Below, piece by piece: positions 42,736 to 52,474 of a DNA stretch of 52,474 nt. The stretch lies in NCBI GenBank assembly GCA_027451285.1, contig DAIDJP010000045.1, positions 1-52,474 of the forward strand, read 5' to 3'. The stretch comes from Acidimicrobiaceae bacterium. Its GTDB lineage: Bacteria > Actinomycetota > Acidimicrobiia > Acidimicrobiales > RAAP-2. The translations under genes and the position numbers were made by a program. Numbering within the stretch: position 1 is the first letter of the stretch; every line of letters begins with the position of its first letter. The notes beneath the pieces were generated by a model. That model worked only from the letters and a program-made list of their open reading frames with translations, did not search any database and was not told the origin of the DNA.

Positions 42736-43115
42736 TGGCGACGCTCGGCGTGGGGGTGGACGTGGTCGAAGTGCCGCGCTTCGCCCTGGCCCTGTCGCGG
42801 CGCGCGCGCATGGCCCCGCGCCTCTTCACCGAGGCCGAGCGCCTCGACGCGAAGGACGCCCCCGAGCGCCTGGCGGCGCGCTTCGCCGCCAAGGAGGCGG
42901 TGATGAAGTCGCTCGGCGTGGGGCTCGGCCTGCCCTTCCACGCGATCGAGGTGCGCAAGCACGCCAGCGGCGCGCCCTACGTGGCCCTTCACGCCGAGGC
43001 CGCCGAGCTCGCCGCCTCGCGCGGGGTGACGACCCTGCACCTGTCGCTCACCCACACCGATCAGACCGCGATCGCCATGGTGGTCGCCACCGACGAGGGG
43101 CCCCGTGCCGGTTGA
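42735..43115 (+). CDS. acpS: holo-[acyl-carrier-protein] synthase
   Basis: 126 residues from GTG 42735, overlapping the glmS stop by one base. It transfers phosphopantetheine from CoA to acyl carrier protein. GVGVDVVEVPRF holds Mg ligand Asp9, and RFAAKEAVMKSLG holds Glu54. LHLSLTHTDQTAIAMVV is the typical end region. It overlaps alr by 11 bases. Confidence 0.95.
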   Translation: MATLGVGVDVVEVPRFALALSRRARMAPRLFTEAERLDAKDAPERLAARFAAKEAVMKSLGVGLGLPFHAIEVRKHASGAPYVALHAEAAELAASRGVTTLHLSLTHTDQTAIAMVVATDEGPRAG

Positions 43116-44256
43116 GGGCGTGCGCCGTCCGGCGTGGGCCGAGATCTCGCGTTCGGCGATCGCCCACAACGTCGCGACCCTCGCCACGATGCTGGGCGAG
43201 ACGAAGCTGTGCGCGGTCGTCAAGGCCAACGGCTACGGGCACGGTGCTCCCCTCGCGGCCAAGGCCGCGCTGGCGGCCGGCGCGGACTCGCTCGCAGTGG
43301 CCATCGTCGACGAGGGCATCGAGCTGCGCGGCGCCGGCGTCTCAGCGCCGATCCTGCTGCTGGCCGAGATTCCGCCCGAGACGGTGCCCGACGCGCTGAG
43401 CCACTCCCTGACCCTGACCGTGGGTTCGCTGGCCGGGGCGCATCACGTCGTCGAGGTGGCCGCACGACTGGGCGGGCTGCACCGCGTGCACGTCAAGGTC
43501 GACACCGGCATGCACCGCATGGGTGTCGATCCCGCCGAGGTCGATGACGTCGTCGACGTCCTCCTCGCCGAGCCCACGATCGACCTCGAGGGCCTCTACA
43601 CCCACTTCAGCGTGGCGGACTCGCCCGACGCGGAACAGCGCGCCTTCACCGAGCACCAGATCCAGGTCTTCTCCGATACCCGGGCGCGCCTGGCCGCGCG
43701 CGGGGTGGTGCCGCGCGTCGTGCACGCGGCGAACTCCGCCGGAGCGCTGGGCTATCCCGAGGCGCGCCTCTCGATGGCGCGAGTGGGCCTCGCCCTCTAC
43801 GGCTATCTGCCCGACGCCTGGCTCGCCGGAGCCCTCGAGCGCGCCGGCGCGGTCCTCGAGCCGGCTCTCACGTTGCGCGCCCACGTCGTCGCGGTGCGGC
43901 GCCTGGCGGCCGGTGAACGACCCAGCTACGGGCGACGGCGAGCGCTGACGAGGCCGGCCACGATCGCCACGGTGCCCTTCGGCTATGCCGACGGCTATCC
44001 GCGCCGGCTCTTCGAGGCCGGCGCGCAGGTGCTGCTGAACGGCACGCGCTACCCCCTGGCCGGCACGGTCACGATGGACCAGATCCTGATCGACTGCGGC
44101 GACGACGAGGTCCACGTGGGCGACGAGGTCGTTCTGCTCGGTCGACAGGGCGAGGAGTTCATCAGCGCCGAGGAGTGGGCGCAGCGGGCCTCGACGATCA
44201 CCTGGGAGATCCTGTGCGGCATCGGCGCGCGCGTGCCGCGCGTCTTCGCGGACTGA
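43105..44256 (+). CDS. alr: alanine racemase
   Basis: 383 residues from GTG 43105. It is PLP-dependent and makes D-alanine for peptidoglycan. The PLP Lys40 lies in CAVVKANGYGHGA. MHRMGVDPAEV and the C-terminal VPFGYADGYPRR with the second-base Tyr region are intact. In many actinobacteria nnrD lies between acpS and alr; here they overlap directly. Confidence 0.96.
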   Translation: MPVEGVRRPAWAEISRSAIAHNVATLATMLGETKLCAVVKANGYGHGAPLAAKAALAAGADSLAVAIVDEGIELRGAGVSAPILLLAEIPPETVPDALSHSLTLTVGSLAGAHHVVEVAARLGGLHRVHVKVDTGMHRMGVDPAEVDDVVDVLLAEPTIDLEGLYTHFSVADSPDAEQRAFTEHQIQVFSDTRARLAARGVVPRVVHAANSAGALGYPEARLSMARVGLALYGYLPDAWLAGALERAGAVLEPALTLRAHVVAVRRLAAGERPSYGRRRALTRPATIATVPFGYADGYPRRLFEAGAQVLLNGTRYPLAGTVTMDQILIDCGDDEVHVGDEVVLLGRQGEEFISAEEWAQRASTITWEILCGIGARVPRVFAD

Positions 44257-44798
44257 TGACGGACCTCGAACTCGCCGAACTGCTCGCCTGCACGCGCTGC
44301 GAGCTCGCCGCGACGCGCCAGCGCGTCGTCGTCGGCAGCGGTCCGCGGCCCCCGAAGGTCGTCGTCGTCGGCGAGGCCCCGGGCCGCCAGGAGGACGAGG
44401 GCGGCGAGCCCTTCGTCGGGCGCAGCGGCCAGCTGCTGTTTCGTCTCCTGGGCGAGGTCGGTCTCGCGCGCGAGGACTGCTTCGTCACCAACGTCGTCAA
44501 GTGCCGTCCGCCGGCCAACCGTGCGCCCCGTCCCCGCGAGATCGCGGCCTGCGCGCCGTGGTTCGCCCTCCAGATGGCTGAGATGGGTGCGGCCCCCCTG
44601 CTCGCCCTGGGCGCGACCGCCGCGCGCAGTGCCCTGGGGGCCACACGCGGCATCGGCGTCATCCACGGGCGCGTCGTCGAGCTCGACGGGCGAGTGGGCC
44701 TGGCCACCTACCACCCGGCGGCTGCGCTGCGCGGCGGGGACCGGGTGCTCTCCCTGATGCGAGAGGACCTCGCGACCTTGCGGGAGTTGGTCGCGTGA
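44256..44798 (+). CDS. family 4-type uracil-DNA glycosylase, iron-sulfur
   Basis: 180 residues from ATG 44256 in the alr stop (TGATG). The cluster ligands are Cys12, 15, 83 and 99, in the CxxC ... [18 protein letters not shown] pattern. Motif [20 protein letters not shown] (20 residues, 39-58) is the active-site loop and HPAA (153-156) the second motif. It removes uracil from DNA. It sits between alr and tsaE, overlapping both. Confidence 0.92.
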   Translation: MTDLELAELLACTRCELAATRQRVVVGSGPRPPKVVVVGEAPGRQEDEGGEPFVGRSGQLLFRLLGEVGLAREDCFVTNVVKCRPPANRAPRPREIAACAPWFALQMAEMGAAPLLALGATAARSALGATRGIGVIHGRVVELDGRVGLATYHPAAALRGGDRVLSLMREDLATLRELVA

Positions 44799-45253
44799 GG
44801 GTGACACGCCACTGCGCCGACGCCGCGGCGACCGAATCCGCGGGCGAGGACTTCGCGGGCCTCCTGCGCCCCGGTGACGTGGTCTTGCTGACGGGCCCCC
44901 TGGGCGCGGGCAAGACGACGTTCGTAAAGGGGGTGGCGCGCGGGCTTGGGGTGAGAGAGCGCGTGACCAGCCCGACGTTCACCATCGTGCGCCCCCACGC
45001 CTGTCACAACGAGCGGGGCATCGACGTCTTGCACCACGCCGACGTCTATCGCGTGGCCAGCCTCGACGAGGTCTACGACCTCGGACTCGGCGAGCTCGTC
45101 GAGGAGTCGGCGGTGGCGATCGTGGAGTGGGGCGAGCTCGCGGCCCCGGCCTTCGGTGATGACGTGCTGCACGTGACCTTCGCCGACGAGGGCGAGGGGC
45201 GCCGCCTCGAGGCCGAGGCCGACCGGGCGGATCTGGCGGGGTGGGCCTCGTGA
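44795..45253 (+). CDS. tsaE: tRNA t6A biosynthesis ATPase TsaE
   Basis: 152 residues from GTG 44795 (GTGA overlap). Walker A is [13 protein letters not shown] (34-46). [12 protein letters not shown] and the VEWGE segment match the family. It drives the TsaB-TsaD complex that makes threonylcarbamoyladenosine at tRNA position 37. tsaB and tsaD are in the same run. Confidence 0.94.
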   Translation: MRVTRHCADAAATESAGEDFAGLLRPGDVVLLTGPLGAGKTTFVKGVARGLGVRERVTSPTFTIVRPHACHNERGIDVLHHADVYRVASLDEVYDLGLGELVEESAVAIVEWGELAAPAFGDDVLHVTFADEGEGRRLEAEADRADLAGWAS

Positions 45254-45915
45254 TCATCCTGGCCATGGAGACGGCGACGAGCGCGTGCGCGGTCGGATTG
45301 TCCGGCGACTTCGGCGTCGACGTGCGCGTCGTGAACACCGAGCGTCGCCACGGCGAGCACCTGATGGCGGGCGTGGCGGCACTACTCGAAGGTCACGGGG
45401 TCAATGCGCGCGACGTCACGCGCGTCGTGGTGGATCGCGGGCCGGGTCTCTTCACCGGGCTGCGCGTGGGCGTCGCCAGCGCGCTGGCCTTCGCCCAGGC
45501 CTCGGGCGCCGAACTGGTCGCGGTGACCTCGCTCGAGATGCTCGCGCACTCCGCCCACGCGAGGGGCGTGCGCGGTGACCTCGTCGCGGTCGTCGACGCG
45601 CGTCGCCACGAGGTCTTCGCCCAGGCCTTCAGCCTCGTCAGCGACGTCGTCGCGCTGGACGAGGCGCAGGTGATGACGCCCGCCGAGCTGGTCGAGCGCT
45701 GGCGGGGGTGCCGGGTGCGATTCAGCGGCGACGGCGCGGCGCGCTACGTCGACCTGCTCGCGCCGGTCGGGGGGATCGAGGACGAGACCGTGCCCCCGCT
45801 CGCCGCCGCGCTCGCGCTGGCCCGCGAGCGCACGCCCTCGCTCGAGGTGACCCCGCTGTATCTTCGCGACGCCGACGCGGTCGCGAACTTCACGACGCGC
45901 CAGGCGGGCCGGTGA
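45250..45915 (+). CDS. tsaB: tRNA t6A biosynthesis protein TsaB
   Basis: 221 residues from GTG 45250 (GTGA with tsaE), or 224 from a GTG three codons earlier. ILAMETATSACAVGL is the ASKHA-type N terminus, and DRGPGLFTGLRVGVASA the central motif. It is the non-catalytic partner of TsaD. It overlaps rimI by 4 bases. Confidence 0.93.
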   Translation: MIILAMETATSACAVGLSGDFGVDVRVVNTERRHGEHLMAGVAALLEGHGVNARDVTRVVVDRGPGLFTGLRVGVASALAFAQASGAELVAVTSLEMLAHSAHARGVRGDLVAVVDARRHEVFAQAFSLVSDVVALDEAQVMTPAELVERWRGCRVRFSGDGAARYVDLLAPVGGIEDETVPPLAAALALARERTPSLEVTPLYLRDADAVANFTTRQAGR

Positions 45916-46388
45916 CCTGGAGCATCCGTCTCGCCGAGCGCCGCGACGCGCGCGAGATCATGGTGATCGAGGAGACGCGCTTTCCCGAGCCCTGGAGTCT
46001 CGGCATGCTGCTCGACGAGATGGGCAACCCCGCGACGCGCCGCTACACGGTGGCCGTCGAAGATGGCCACGTGATCGGCTACCTCGGGGTGATGTTCGTG
46101 ATCGACGAGCTGCACGTGAACACGATCGGCGTGCGCCACGCGGACGAGGGGCGCGGAGTGGCGCGCTCGCTGCTCGACGAGGCCTTCGCCGACGCGCGCG
46201 CCCGGGGGATTGTGCGGGCGACCCTCGAGGTGGCGGCGTCGAACACGCGCGCCCAGCGCCTGTATTTCCGCTACGGCTTCAAGCCGGTCGGCGTGCGCAA
46301 GAACTACTACGAGAAGACCCACGAGGACGCCCTGGTTCTGTGGAACGACGACCTGACCGGCACCGGGGTGGGCGGGCCTACGCTCTAG
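45912..46388 (+). CDS. rimI: ribosomal-protein-alanine N-acetyltransferase RimI
   Basis: 158 residues from GTG 45912, overlapping the tsaB stop. It has a GNAT fold: IRLAERRDAREIMVIEETRF, then the acetyl-CoA loop near GVRHADEGRGVARSLLDEA and RLYFRYGFKPVGVRKNYYEK (20 residues). RimI acetylates S18 N-terminally in E. coli; the tsaB-rimI-tsaD order supports the name, but substrates of actinobacterial homologues vary. Confidence 0.9.
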   Translation: MTWSIRLAERRDAREIMVIEETRFPEPWSLGMLLDEMGNPATRRYTVAVEDGHVIGYLGVMFVIDELHVNTIGVRHADEGRGVARSLLDEAFADARARGIVRATLEVAASNTRAQRLYFRYGFKPVGVRKNYYEKTHEDALVLWNDDLTGTGVGGPTL

Positions 46389-46390
46389 GC

Positions 46391-47389
46391 GTGCGACTCA
46401 TCCTCGGCATCGAGACCAGCTGCGACGAGACGGCCGCGGCCCTCGTCGACGAGGACCTGCGCATCGTGTCCTCGGTGGTGGAGTCCTCGATCGACCTGCA
46501 CCGGTCCTTCGGCGGGGTGGTGCCCGAGCTCGCCGGACGGGCCCACGTCGCCACCCTGGGTCCCGTCGTCGAACGGGCGTTGACGGGCGCGGGCCTCGAG
46601 GTGAGGAATCCACGAATCGAGGCCGTGGCCGTCACCAGCGGGCCCGGCCTCGTGGGCTCGCTGCTGGTGGGGCTGTCGGCCGCCAAGGCCTACTCGCTGG
46701 TCTGGGGCGTGCCCCTGGTGGCCGTGAACCATCTCGAGGGGCATCTCTTCGCGCCCCTCCTCGAGCGGCCCGACCTGGCCTGGCCGCTTCTCACCTTGCT
46801 GGTCTCGGGCGGGCACTCGATCATCGTGCTGCAGAGCGGCCCGGGGGACTTTCGGGTCCTCGGCGAGACGATCGACGACGCCGCCGGCGAGGCCTACGAC
46901 AAGGTGGCCCGCTACCTGGGCCTGGGTTATCCCGGCGGTCCGGCGATCGACCGCCTCGCGGCGAGCGGCGACGCGCACGCTCTGAGCCTGCCGGTCTCGA
47001 TGACCGGCGAGGGATACGACTTCTCGTTCTCCGGTCTCAAGAGCGCGGTGGTGCGCGCGGCCGACGCCCATCGCGAGGTCGGCCTCGAGGACGTCGCGGC
47101 GTCCTTCCAGGGGGCCCTCGTCGAGCAGCTGGTGCGAAAGCTGCGTGGCGCCCTGGAGGCCTACCCGGTCGCCGGGGTGGCCCTCGCCGGCGGGGTCGCG
47201 GCCAATTCGGCCCTGCGCGCTGCGGTGGCGGGTCTCGCCGAGGAGTTCGCGATTCCCGCCTATCTGCCCTCGCTCGCGATGTGCACCGACAACGCGGCGA
47301 TGATCGCGGCGGCCGGCTGGCACCACCTCGCCCACGAGGGGGGCAGCGACCTGTCGATCTCGGCCGATCCGAACTGGGCGCTCGCGTGA
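46391..47389 (+). CDS. tsaD: tRNA N6-adenosine threonylcarbamoyltransferase TsaD
   Basis: 332 residues from GTG 46391, 2 bases after rimI. LGIETSCDETAAALV is the start, metal ligands His114 and His118 lie in VNHLEGHLFAP, and CTDNAAM supplies the late Asp. It transfers the threonylcarbamoyl group to A37. A TACGCT box 6 bases before the GTG may act as a leaderless promoter. The stop overlaps pdxH. Confidence 0.96.
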   Translation: MRLILGIETSCDETAAALVDEDLRIVSSVVESSIDLHRSFGGVVPELAGRAHVATLGPVVERALTGAGLEVRNPRIEAVAVTSGPGLVGSLLVGLSAAKAYSLVWGVPLVAVNHLEGHLFAPLLERPDLAWPLLTLLVSGGHSIIVLQSGPGDFRVLGETIDDAAGEAYDKVARYLGLGYPGGPAIDRLAASGDAHALSLPVSMTGEGYDFSFSGLKSAVVRAADAHREVGLEDVAASFQGALVEQLVRKLRGALEAYPVAGVALAGGVAANSALRAAVAGLAEEFAIPAYLPSLAMCTDNAAMIAAAGWHHLAHEGGSDLSISADPNWALA

Positions 47390-47991
47390 CCTGGCAGCCC
47401 TTCGACGTCGCGGATTGCGATCCGAGCCCCTTCGTGCAGTTTCGCCGCTGGTACGACGAGGCGGAACCGGTCATGGCCGAGCGCGAGGCAGTCGCGCTCG
47501 TGACCTCGAGCCCCGACGGTCGCCCCAGCGCGCGCATGGTGCTGCTGCGCCGACTGGGTGAGGACTCTTTTGGCTGGTACACGAACTACGAGTCGCGAAA
47601 GGGCGTCGAGCTCGCGGCGAATCCTCGCGCCGCCCTCCTGTGGTACTGCGAGCCCCTGGGTCGCCAGATCCGCATCGAGGGCGCGGTGACACGCTCCTCG
47701 GCCGAGGACTCCGACGCCTACTTCGCCACCCGTGCGCGCCGCAGCCAGATCGGCGCGCACGCGAGCCACCAGTCCCACCCGCTGGTCTCGCGCGCGGTCT
47801 TAGAGGCCCGCGTCGAGCTGCTCGAGGCCGAGTTCGCGGGTCGTGAGGTCCCCCGGCCCGCGAACTGGGGCGGCTACGTGCTGCGCCCCGACGCTGTCGA
47901 GTTCTGGCAGCACCGCGAGAACCGACTCCACGACCGGGTGATCTACTTGCTCGTTGACGGCGTCTGGCACTACGAGCGCTACGCGCCCTAG
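47386..47991 (+). CDS. pdxH: pyridoxamine 5'-phosphate oxidase
   Basis: 201 residues from GTG 47386 (GTGA with tsaD). It is an FMN enzyme that makes PLP, the cofactor of Alr in the same run. RMVLLRRLGEDSFGWYTNYE (20 residues), SRKGVELAANPRAALLWYCE (20 residues) and QHRENRLHDR are family motifs. It ends convergently with the MFS gene, sharing 4 bases of CTAG. Confidence 0.94.
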   Translation: MTWQPFDVADCDPSPFVQFRRWYDEAEPVMAEREAVALVTSSPDGRPSARMVLLRRLGEDSFGWYTNYESRKGVELAANPRAALLWYCEPLGRQIRIEGAVTRSSAEDSDAYFATRARRSQIGAHASHQSHPLVSRAVLEARVELLEAEFAGREVPRPANWGGYVLRPDAVEFWQHRENRLHDRVIYLLVDGVWHYERYAP

Positions 47992-49214
47992 AGGGACTCT
48001 CGCCGGTGGGCGCTTCGCGCGTTGGCGAGCGCGACGGGGCCGAGCACCGCGATGGCGATCGTCGAGACCACGCCGGCGATCTGAAAGACGGTGCGCGGCG
48101 CGACCAAGGTCAAGAGCAACCCGCCGAGAACGGTCGAACTCAGCTCGCCACTGGTGAAGACCGCGTTCACCGCGGCGAACATGCGCCCGCGGATCTCCTC
48201 GGGCGTGCGCACCGTGAAGAGCGTGAAGCCCGCCACGTTGGCCACGCCCACGGTCGATCCCGCCACGATCATGAGCGGATAGACCCACCCGATGGTCTCG
48301 ACCAGGCCCACTGCACCGATCGCGAGGGCCGTGATACCGATGCCGACCAGCAACGCGCGCGCCAGGCGAAGTGGGGACTGGTCGAGGCGTTGCGCGCCGA
48401 TCGAGCCCAGGATCGTGCCCAGCCCGAAGCTCGCGCCGATGGCTCCGTAGAGCGTGGCCGAGGCGTGCAGGGTCCGGGTGGCGAAGAAGACCTCGGCGAC
48501 GTTGACCATCACGACCGTGGCCATGAAGATGAAGACCATGATCACGACGGGCCGCAGCAGGCGGTCGGTGAAGATGTGACGAAGTCCCGCCGTCATCTGG
48601 GGGTGCTCGCGCACGGCGGACGCGTCGGGACGCCGGTCGCGCGAGATCGCCGCGGTGCCGATCGCCCCGAGGGCGAAGCTCGCCGCGTCGATGTAGAGGG
48701 GCCAGGACTGGCCGGTCCAGCCCACCAGGAGTCCGCCGAGGATCGGTCCGGCGACCGTGGCGGCCCCCTGGACGCCTTGCATCAGGCCCTGGGCGTGGCC
48801 GACGTGCTCGTCGCCGGAGATCGCGACCATGAGGGCGCCGTAACCGGGCATGGAGAAGGAGACGCCCACGCTCAGCAGCGCCGCCAGGCTCAACGTGGCG
48901 CCGAGGGAGTGCCAGTAGCCGATTCCCACGCACACCAGAGCCTCGAGCACGCTCAGGGCGACGAGGAGGGGCTTGGCGCGCACGCGGTCGACCACGTGGC
49001 CGGCCACCGCGGCCAGCGCGACGAGGGGCAGGGCGCTCGCGATCGAGAGCGCCGCGATCTCCCAGGGATGGTCCTGGGGGGCGATCCGCAGATACAGCGC
49101 CACCAGGGCGATGTTGTCGCCGAGGAACGACCCGCCGCGCAGGGCCGCGAGCAGGCGCAAGTCGCGGCGTTGTCCGCTCGACATCGCCGTCGGTGCGCGC
49201 GGGGAGTCGTCCAT
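47988..49214 (-). CDS. MFS transporter, enterobactin-exporter-like
   Basis: 408 residues from ATG 49214, or 411 from ATG 49223. The upstream ATG lies inside TAGCAT, a likely -10 box ending 7 bases before 49214, so the shorter form fits a leaderless message. It has about 12 hydrophobic segments and a motif-A-like loop GHVVDRVRAKPLL. FTVRTPEEIRGRMFAAVNAV (20 residues) recalls the MFS_3 group of drug or siderophore exporters. Substrate unknown. It is the only gene of its transcript here. Confidence 0.88.
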   Translation of the reverse strand: MDDSPRAPTAMSSGQRRDLRLLAALRGGSFLGDNIALVALYLRIAPQDHPWEIAALSIASALPLVALAAVAGHVVDRVRAKPLLVALSVLEALVCVGIGYWHSLGATLSLAALLSVGVSFSMPGYGALMVAISGDEHVGHAQGLMQGVQGAATVAGPILGGLLVGWTGQSWPLYIDAASFALGAIGTAAISRDRRPDASAVREHPQMTAGLRHIFTDRLLRPVVIMVFIFMATVVMVNVAEVFFATRTLHASATLYGAIGASFGLGTILGSIGAQRLDQSPLRLARALLVGIGITALAIGAVGLVETIGWVYPLMIVAGSTVGVANVAGFTLFTVRTPEEIRGRMFAAVNAVFTSGELSSTVLGGLLLTLVAPRTVFQIAGVVSTIAIAVLGPVALANARSAHRRESL

Positions 49215-49329
49215 GGAGGCCATGCTACGAAGCGGCGGTGACCGTTTCGATCAGGGAGAACCCTGACGGCCTGTGGAGTGGCGAAGGGGGGCGAGGCGCG
49301 CACCCCGCCGAGCGCCGCTTTTTCGGGCG

Positions 49330-49384
49330 TTGGCACTCGTGGCAGCGGGCTGCTAAATTGGCAGTCACAAGTTTCGAGTGCTAA
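49330..49384 (+). promoter_or_regulatory. groES promoter with CIRCE operator
   Basis: TTGGCA (49330-49335) and TAAATT (49354-49359) lie 18 bases apart. Overlapping the start region is a CIRCE inverted repeat: TTGGCAGTC (49358-49366), 9 bases, then GAGTGCTAA (49376-49384). The right half is perfect, the left differs at two positions. TTGGCACTC at 49330-49338 looks like an extra left half. HrcA repression is expected. Confidence 0.85.
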
Positions 49385-49405
49385 TCGCACAGGAGGCAAT
49401 ACACC

Positions 49406-49699
49406 ATGAACCTGCACCCGCTAGAAGACCGCATCGTGGTCCGACCGAACGTCGCTGAGGCCACGACGGCGTCGGGCCTGGTCATTCCGGACACCGCCAA
49501 GGAGAAGCCCCAGCAGGGCGAAGTCCTCGCGGTGGGCCCGGGACGTCGCGCCGAGACCTCCGGCGAGGTGATCCCCACCGGCGTCGCGGTCGGCGACACG
49601 GTCGTCTACTCGAAGTACGGTGGCACCGAGATCACCGTCGACGGCGAGGACCTGCTCATCCTGTCGAGTCGCGACGTGCTCGCGACGATCACGAAGTAG
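49406..49699 (+). CDS. groES: co-chaperonin GroES
   Basis: 97 residues from ATG 49406 behind AGGAGG. It caps the GroEL chamber. [15 protein letters not shown], the mobile loop region [18 protein letters not shown], and [11 protein letters not shown] are typical. groEL follows 6 bases downstream. Controlled through CIRCE. Confidence 0.98.
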   Translation: MNLHPLEDRIVVRPNVAEATTASGLVIPDTAKEKPQQGEVLAVGPGRRAETSGEVIPTGVAVGDTVVYSKYGGTEITVDGEDLLILSSRDVLATITK

Positions 49700-51334
<1,635 letters not shown>

Positions 51335-51356
51335 CCGTCGCTCGCGACGCAAAGAG

Positions 51357-51382
51357 GCCGGGCCGCGAGGCCCGGCTTTTTT
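51357..51382 (+). terminator. intrinsic terminator after groEL
   Basis: GCCGGGCC (51357-51364), loop GCGA, GGCCCGGC (51369-51376), then TTTTTT. This is a perfect 8-pair Rho-independent terminator 22 bases after groEL. Confidence 0.95.
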
Positions 51383-51407
51383 GTCGTGTCACTAGGGAGA
51401 TCTACGA

Positions 51408-51438
51408 TTGCGCCGCCTTAAGACTCGTGCGATATAAC
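51408..51438 (+). promoter_or_regulatory. promoter of the TetR gene
   Basis: TTGCGC (51408-51413) and TATAAC (51433-51438) are 19 bases apart. The region reaches to the AAGGAGAG site before ATG 51467, giving a short leader. No clear palindromic operator was seen. Confidence 0.5.
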
Positions 51439-51466
51439 TAGTGAGGCCCTTCGAAGGAGAGCGCGA

Positions 51467-52075
51467 ATGCGCAAGGATTCAGAGACCCGTCAGCGAATTC
51501 TCGACGTCACGATCGCCGCCATTGAAAAGGACGGCTCGCGCCACGTGCGCATCGCCGAGGTGGCGAACCGCTCGAGGGTGGGCGTGCCGACCATCTACTA
51601 CCACTTCGAGTCGCGCACCCAGCTCATCGCCGAGGCCCAGATGGCCATCTATCAGCGCATGACCCAGTCGCTGCACGTCCACCAGCCCCGCATCCTGGCC
51701 GCGCTGGCCAGTGACGATCGCGAGGGATTCCTCAACGCGCTGGGCGAGAACACCGAGATGGCCTGGCAGCTCGGCCAGCTCGACGAGAAGTGGGGCATCG
51801 TGAAGCTCCTCCTCGACGTCTGGAGCCAGCCCAAGATCCGCGACCAGTTCTGCGAATTGCTCGACGTGCAGTTCGAGCGCTGGAACGACGCCATGGAGCA
51901 CGCCAAGGACCTGGGCTGGATCGACCCGCGAGTCGATTCGCGCACGCTGGTCGCCACGTTCTGGGCCGCGTCGATCGGCCAGGTGATCACGTCGAACTCG
52001 CCGCACTTCAACCCGAGTCCGGGCGACGTGCGCGCCTTCTTCGAACTGGCGATGGGCGTGAACCGCGTCGAGTGA
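51467..52075 (+). CDS. TetR/AcrR-family transcriptional regulator
   Basis: 202 residues from ATG 51467 behind AAGGAGAG. The N-terminal HTH spans about 8-55 (RQRILDVTIAAIEKDG, VANRSRVGVPTIYYHFESR). The rest is the variable ligand domain; no named subgroup is recognised. It ends directly against the convergent MMPL gene with no gap, so it may regulate that exporter, a common pairing. Confidence 0.9.
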   Translation: MRKDSETRQRILDVTIAAIEKDGSRHVRIAEVANRSRVGVPTIYYHFESRTQLIAEAQMAIYQRMTQSLHVHQPRILAALASDDREGFLNALGENTEMAWQLGQLDEKWGIVKLLLDVWSQPKIRDQFCELLDVQFERWNDAMEHAKDLGWIDPRVDSRTLVATFWAASIGQVITSNSPHFNPSPGDVRAFFELAMGVNRVE

Positions 52076-52474
52076 CTAGACGCCCTCGAGGCCGCCGCTC
52101 TCGGCCTCGACGGCCACGTGGGGCACGATCCGGTCGAGCCAGGGCGGCATCCACCAGTTCGCCTTGCCGATGAAGTGCATCAGCGCGGGCACCAAGACGG
52201 TGCGCAGGATGAACGCGTCCATCAGCACCGCGCCGCCCAGGCCGACGCCGAACTCGGCGATGATGCGCTGTCCGCCGAAGGCGAAGGAGAAGAACACCGA
52301 GATCATGATGAGGGCCGCGGCCGTGATGACGCGGCCCGTGTTGGCCTGTCCGCGCTGGATAGCCTCCTCGTTGTCGCCGGTGTTCACCCACTCCTCGTGC
52401 ATGCGCGAGACCAGGAACACCTGGTAGTCCATCGAGAGCCCGAAGAGGATCGCGATCATGATCACGGGCAGGAA
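52076..52474 (-). CDS. MMPL-family transporter, C-terminal part (truncated by window)
   Basis: The last 132 residues of a large membrane transporter; the 5' part lies beyond the right edge. GLSMDYQVFLVSRMHEEW is the family signature, followed by ITAAALIMISVFFSFAFGG and GVGLGGAVLMDAFILRTVLV (20 residues). The protein closes with a short hydrophilic tail. MMPL proteins export lipids or small molecules. It is convergent with the TetR gene. Confidence 0.9.
   Translation of the reverse strand, partial: FLPVIMIAILFGLSMDYQVFLVSRMHEEWVNTGDNEEAIQRGQANTGRVITAAALIMISVFFSFAFGGQRIIAEFGVGLGGAVLMDAFILRTVLVPALMHFIGKANWWMPPWLDRIVPHVAVEAESGGLEGV

Overview
The window comes from a GC-rich bacterium, almost certainly an actinobacterium. 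The string rpmG-secE-nusG-rplKA-rplJL-rpoBC-rpsLG-fusA-tuf, a DevRS-like two-component system, a DUF1707 membrane protein, an MMPL transporter and HrcA/CIRCE-type control of groES all fit that phylum. I suspect class Acidimicrobiia or a relative, but no 16S gene is present to prove it. Nearly every gene lies on the + strand. The exceptions are a three-gene operon at 30254-32452, an MFS transporter and a truncated MMPL gene at the right edge.

Layout. Positions 1-470 hold tRNA-Thr (cut by the left edge), tRNA-Met and tRNA-Trp, with rpmG between the last two. Then come secE-nusG-rplK-rplA, the rplJ-rplL unit with its own promoter and an L10-type leader, rpoB-rpoC, and rpsL-rpsG-fusA-tuf-rpsJ, which closes at an intrinsic terminator. 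An aldo/keto reductase gene follows, so the S10 cluster restarts at rplC behind a new promoter and a structured leader. From rplC to map (17819-29767) the S10 and spc clusters run as one tightly overlapping unit.

Between map and infA sit four non-ribosomal genes: a DUF1707 protein (+) and, on the minus strand, a split-barrel flavin-reductase-like protein, a GAF histidine kinase and a NarL/DevR-type regulator. The alpha operon infA-rpmJ-rpsM-rpsK-rpsD-rpoA-rplQ-truA follows, with infA apparently starting at CUG. Next come an M13 zinc peptidase and rplM-rpsI-glmM.

The last third is an envelope, cofactor and tRNA-modification run: glmS-acpS-alr-udg-tsaE-tsaB-rimI-tsaD-pdxH, with start and stop codons mostly overlapping. 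A convergent MFS gene, groES-groEL behind a CIRCE operator, a TetR regulator and a partial MMPL exporter end the window.

Several promoters share TTGNNN-N18-TANNNT, and some genes have a TANNNT box 6-7 bases before the start codon with no room for a Shine-Dalgarno sequence, suggesting leaderless mRNAs. I found no CRISPR array, insertion sequence, phage or clearly new multi-gene system. The more unusual items are the CUG start of infA, the split S10 cluster, the redox-type module inside the ribosomal region, and odd residues or tails on L2, L33, L10, L22 and S3. No stretch over about 300 bases lacks a gene.
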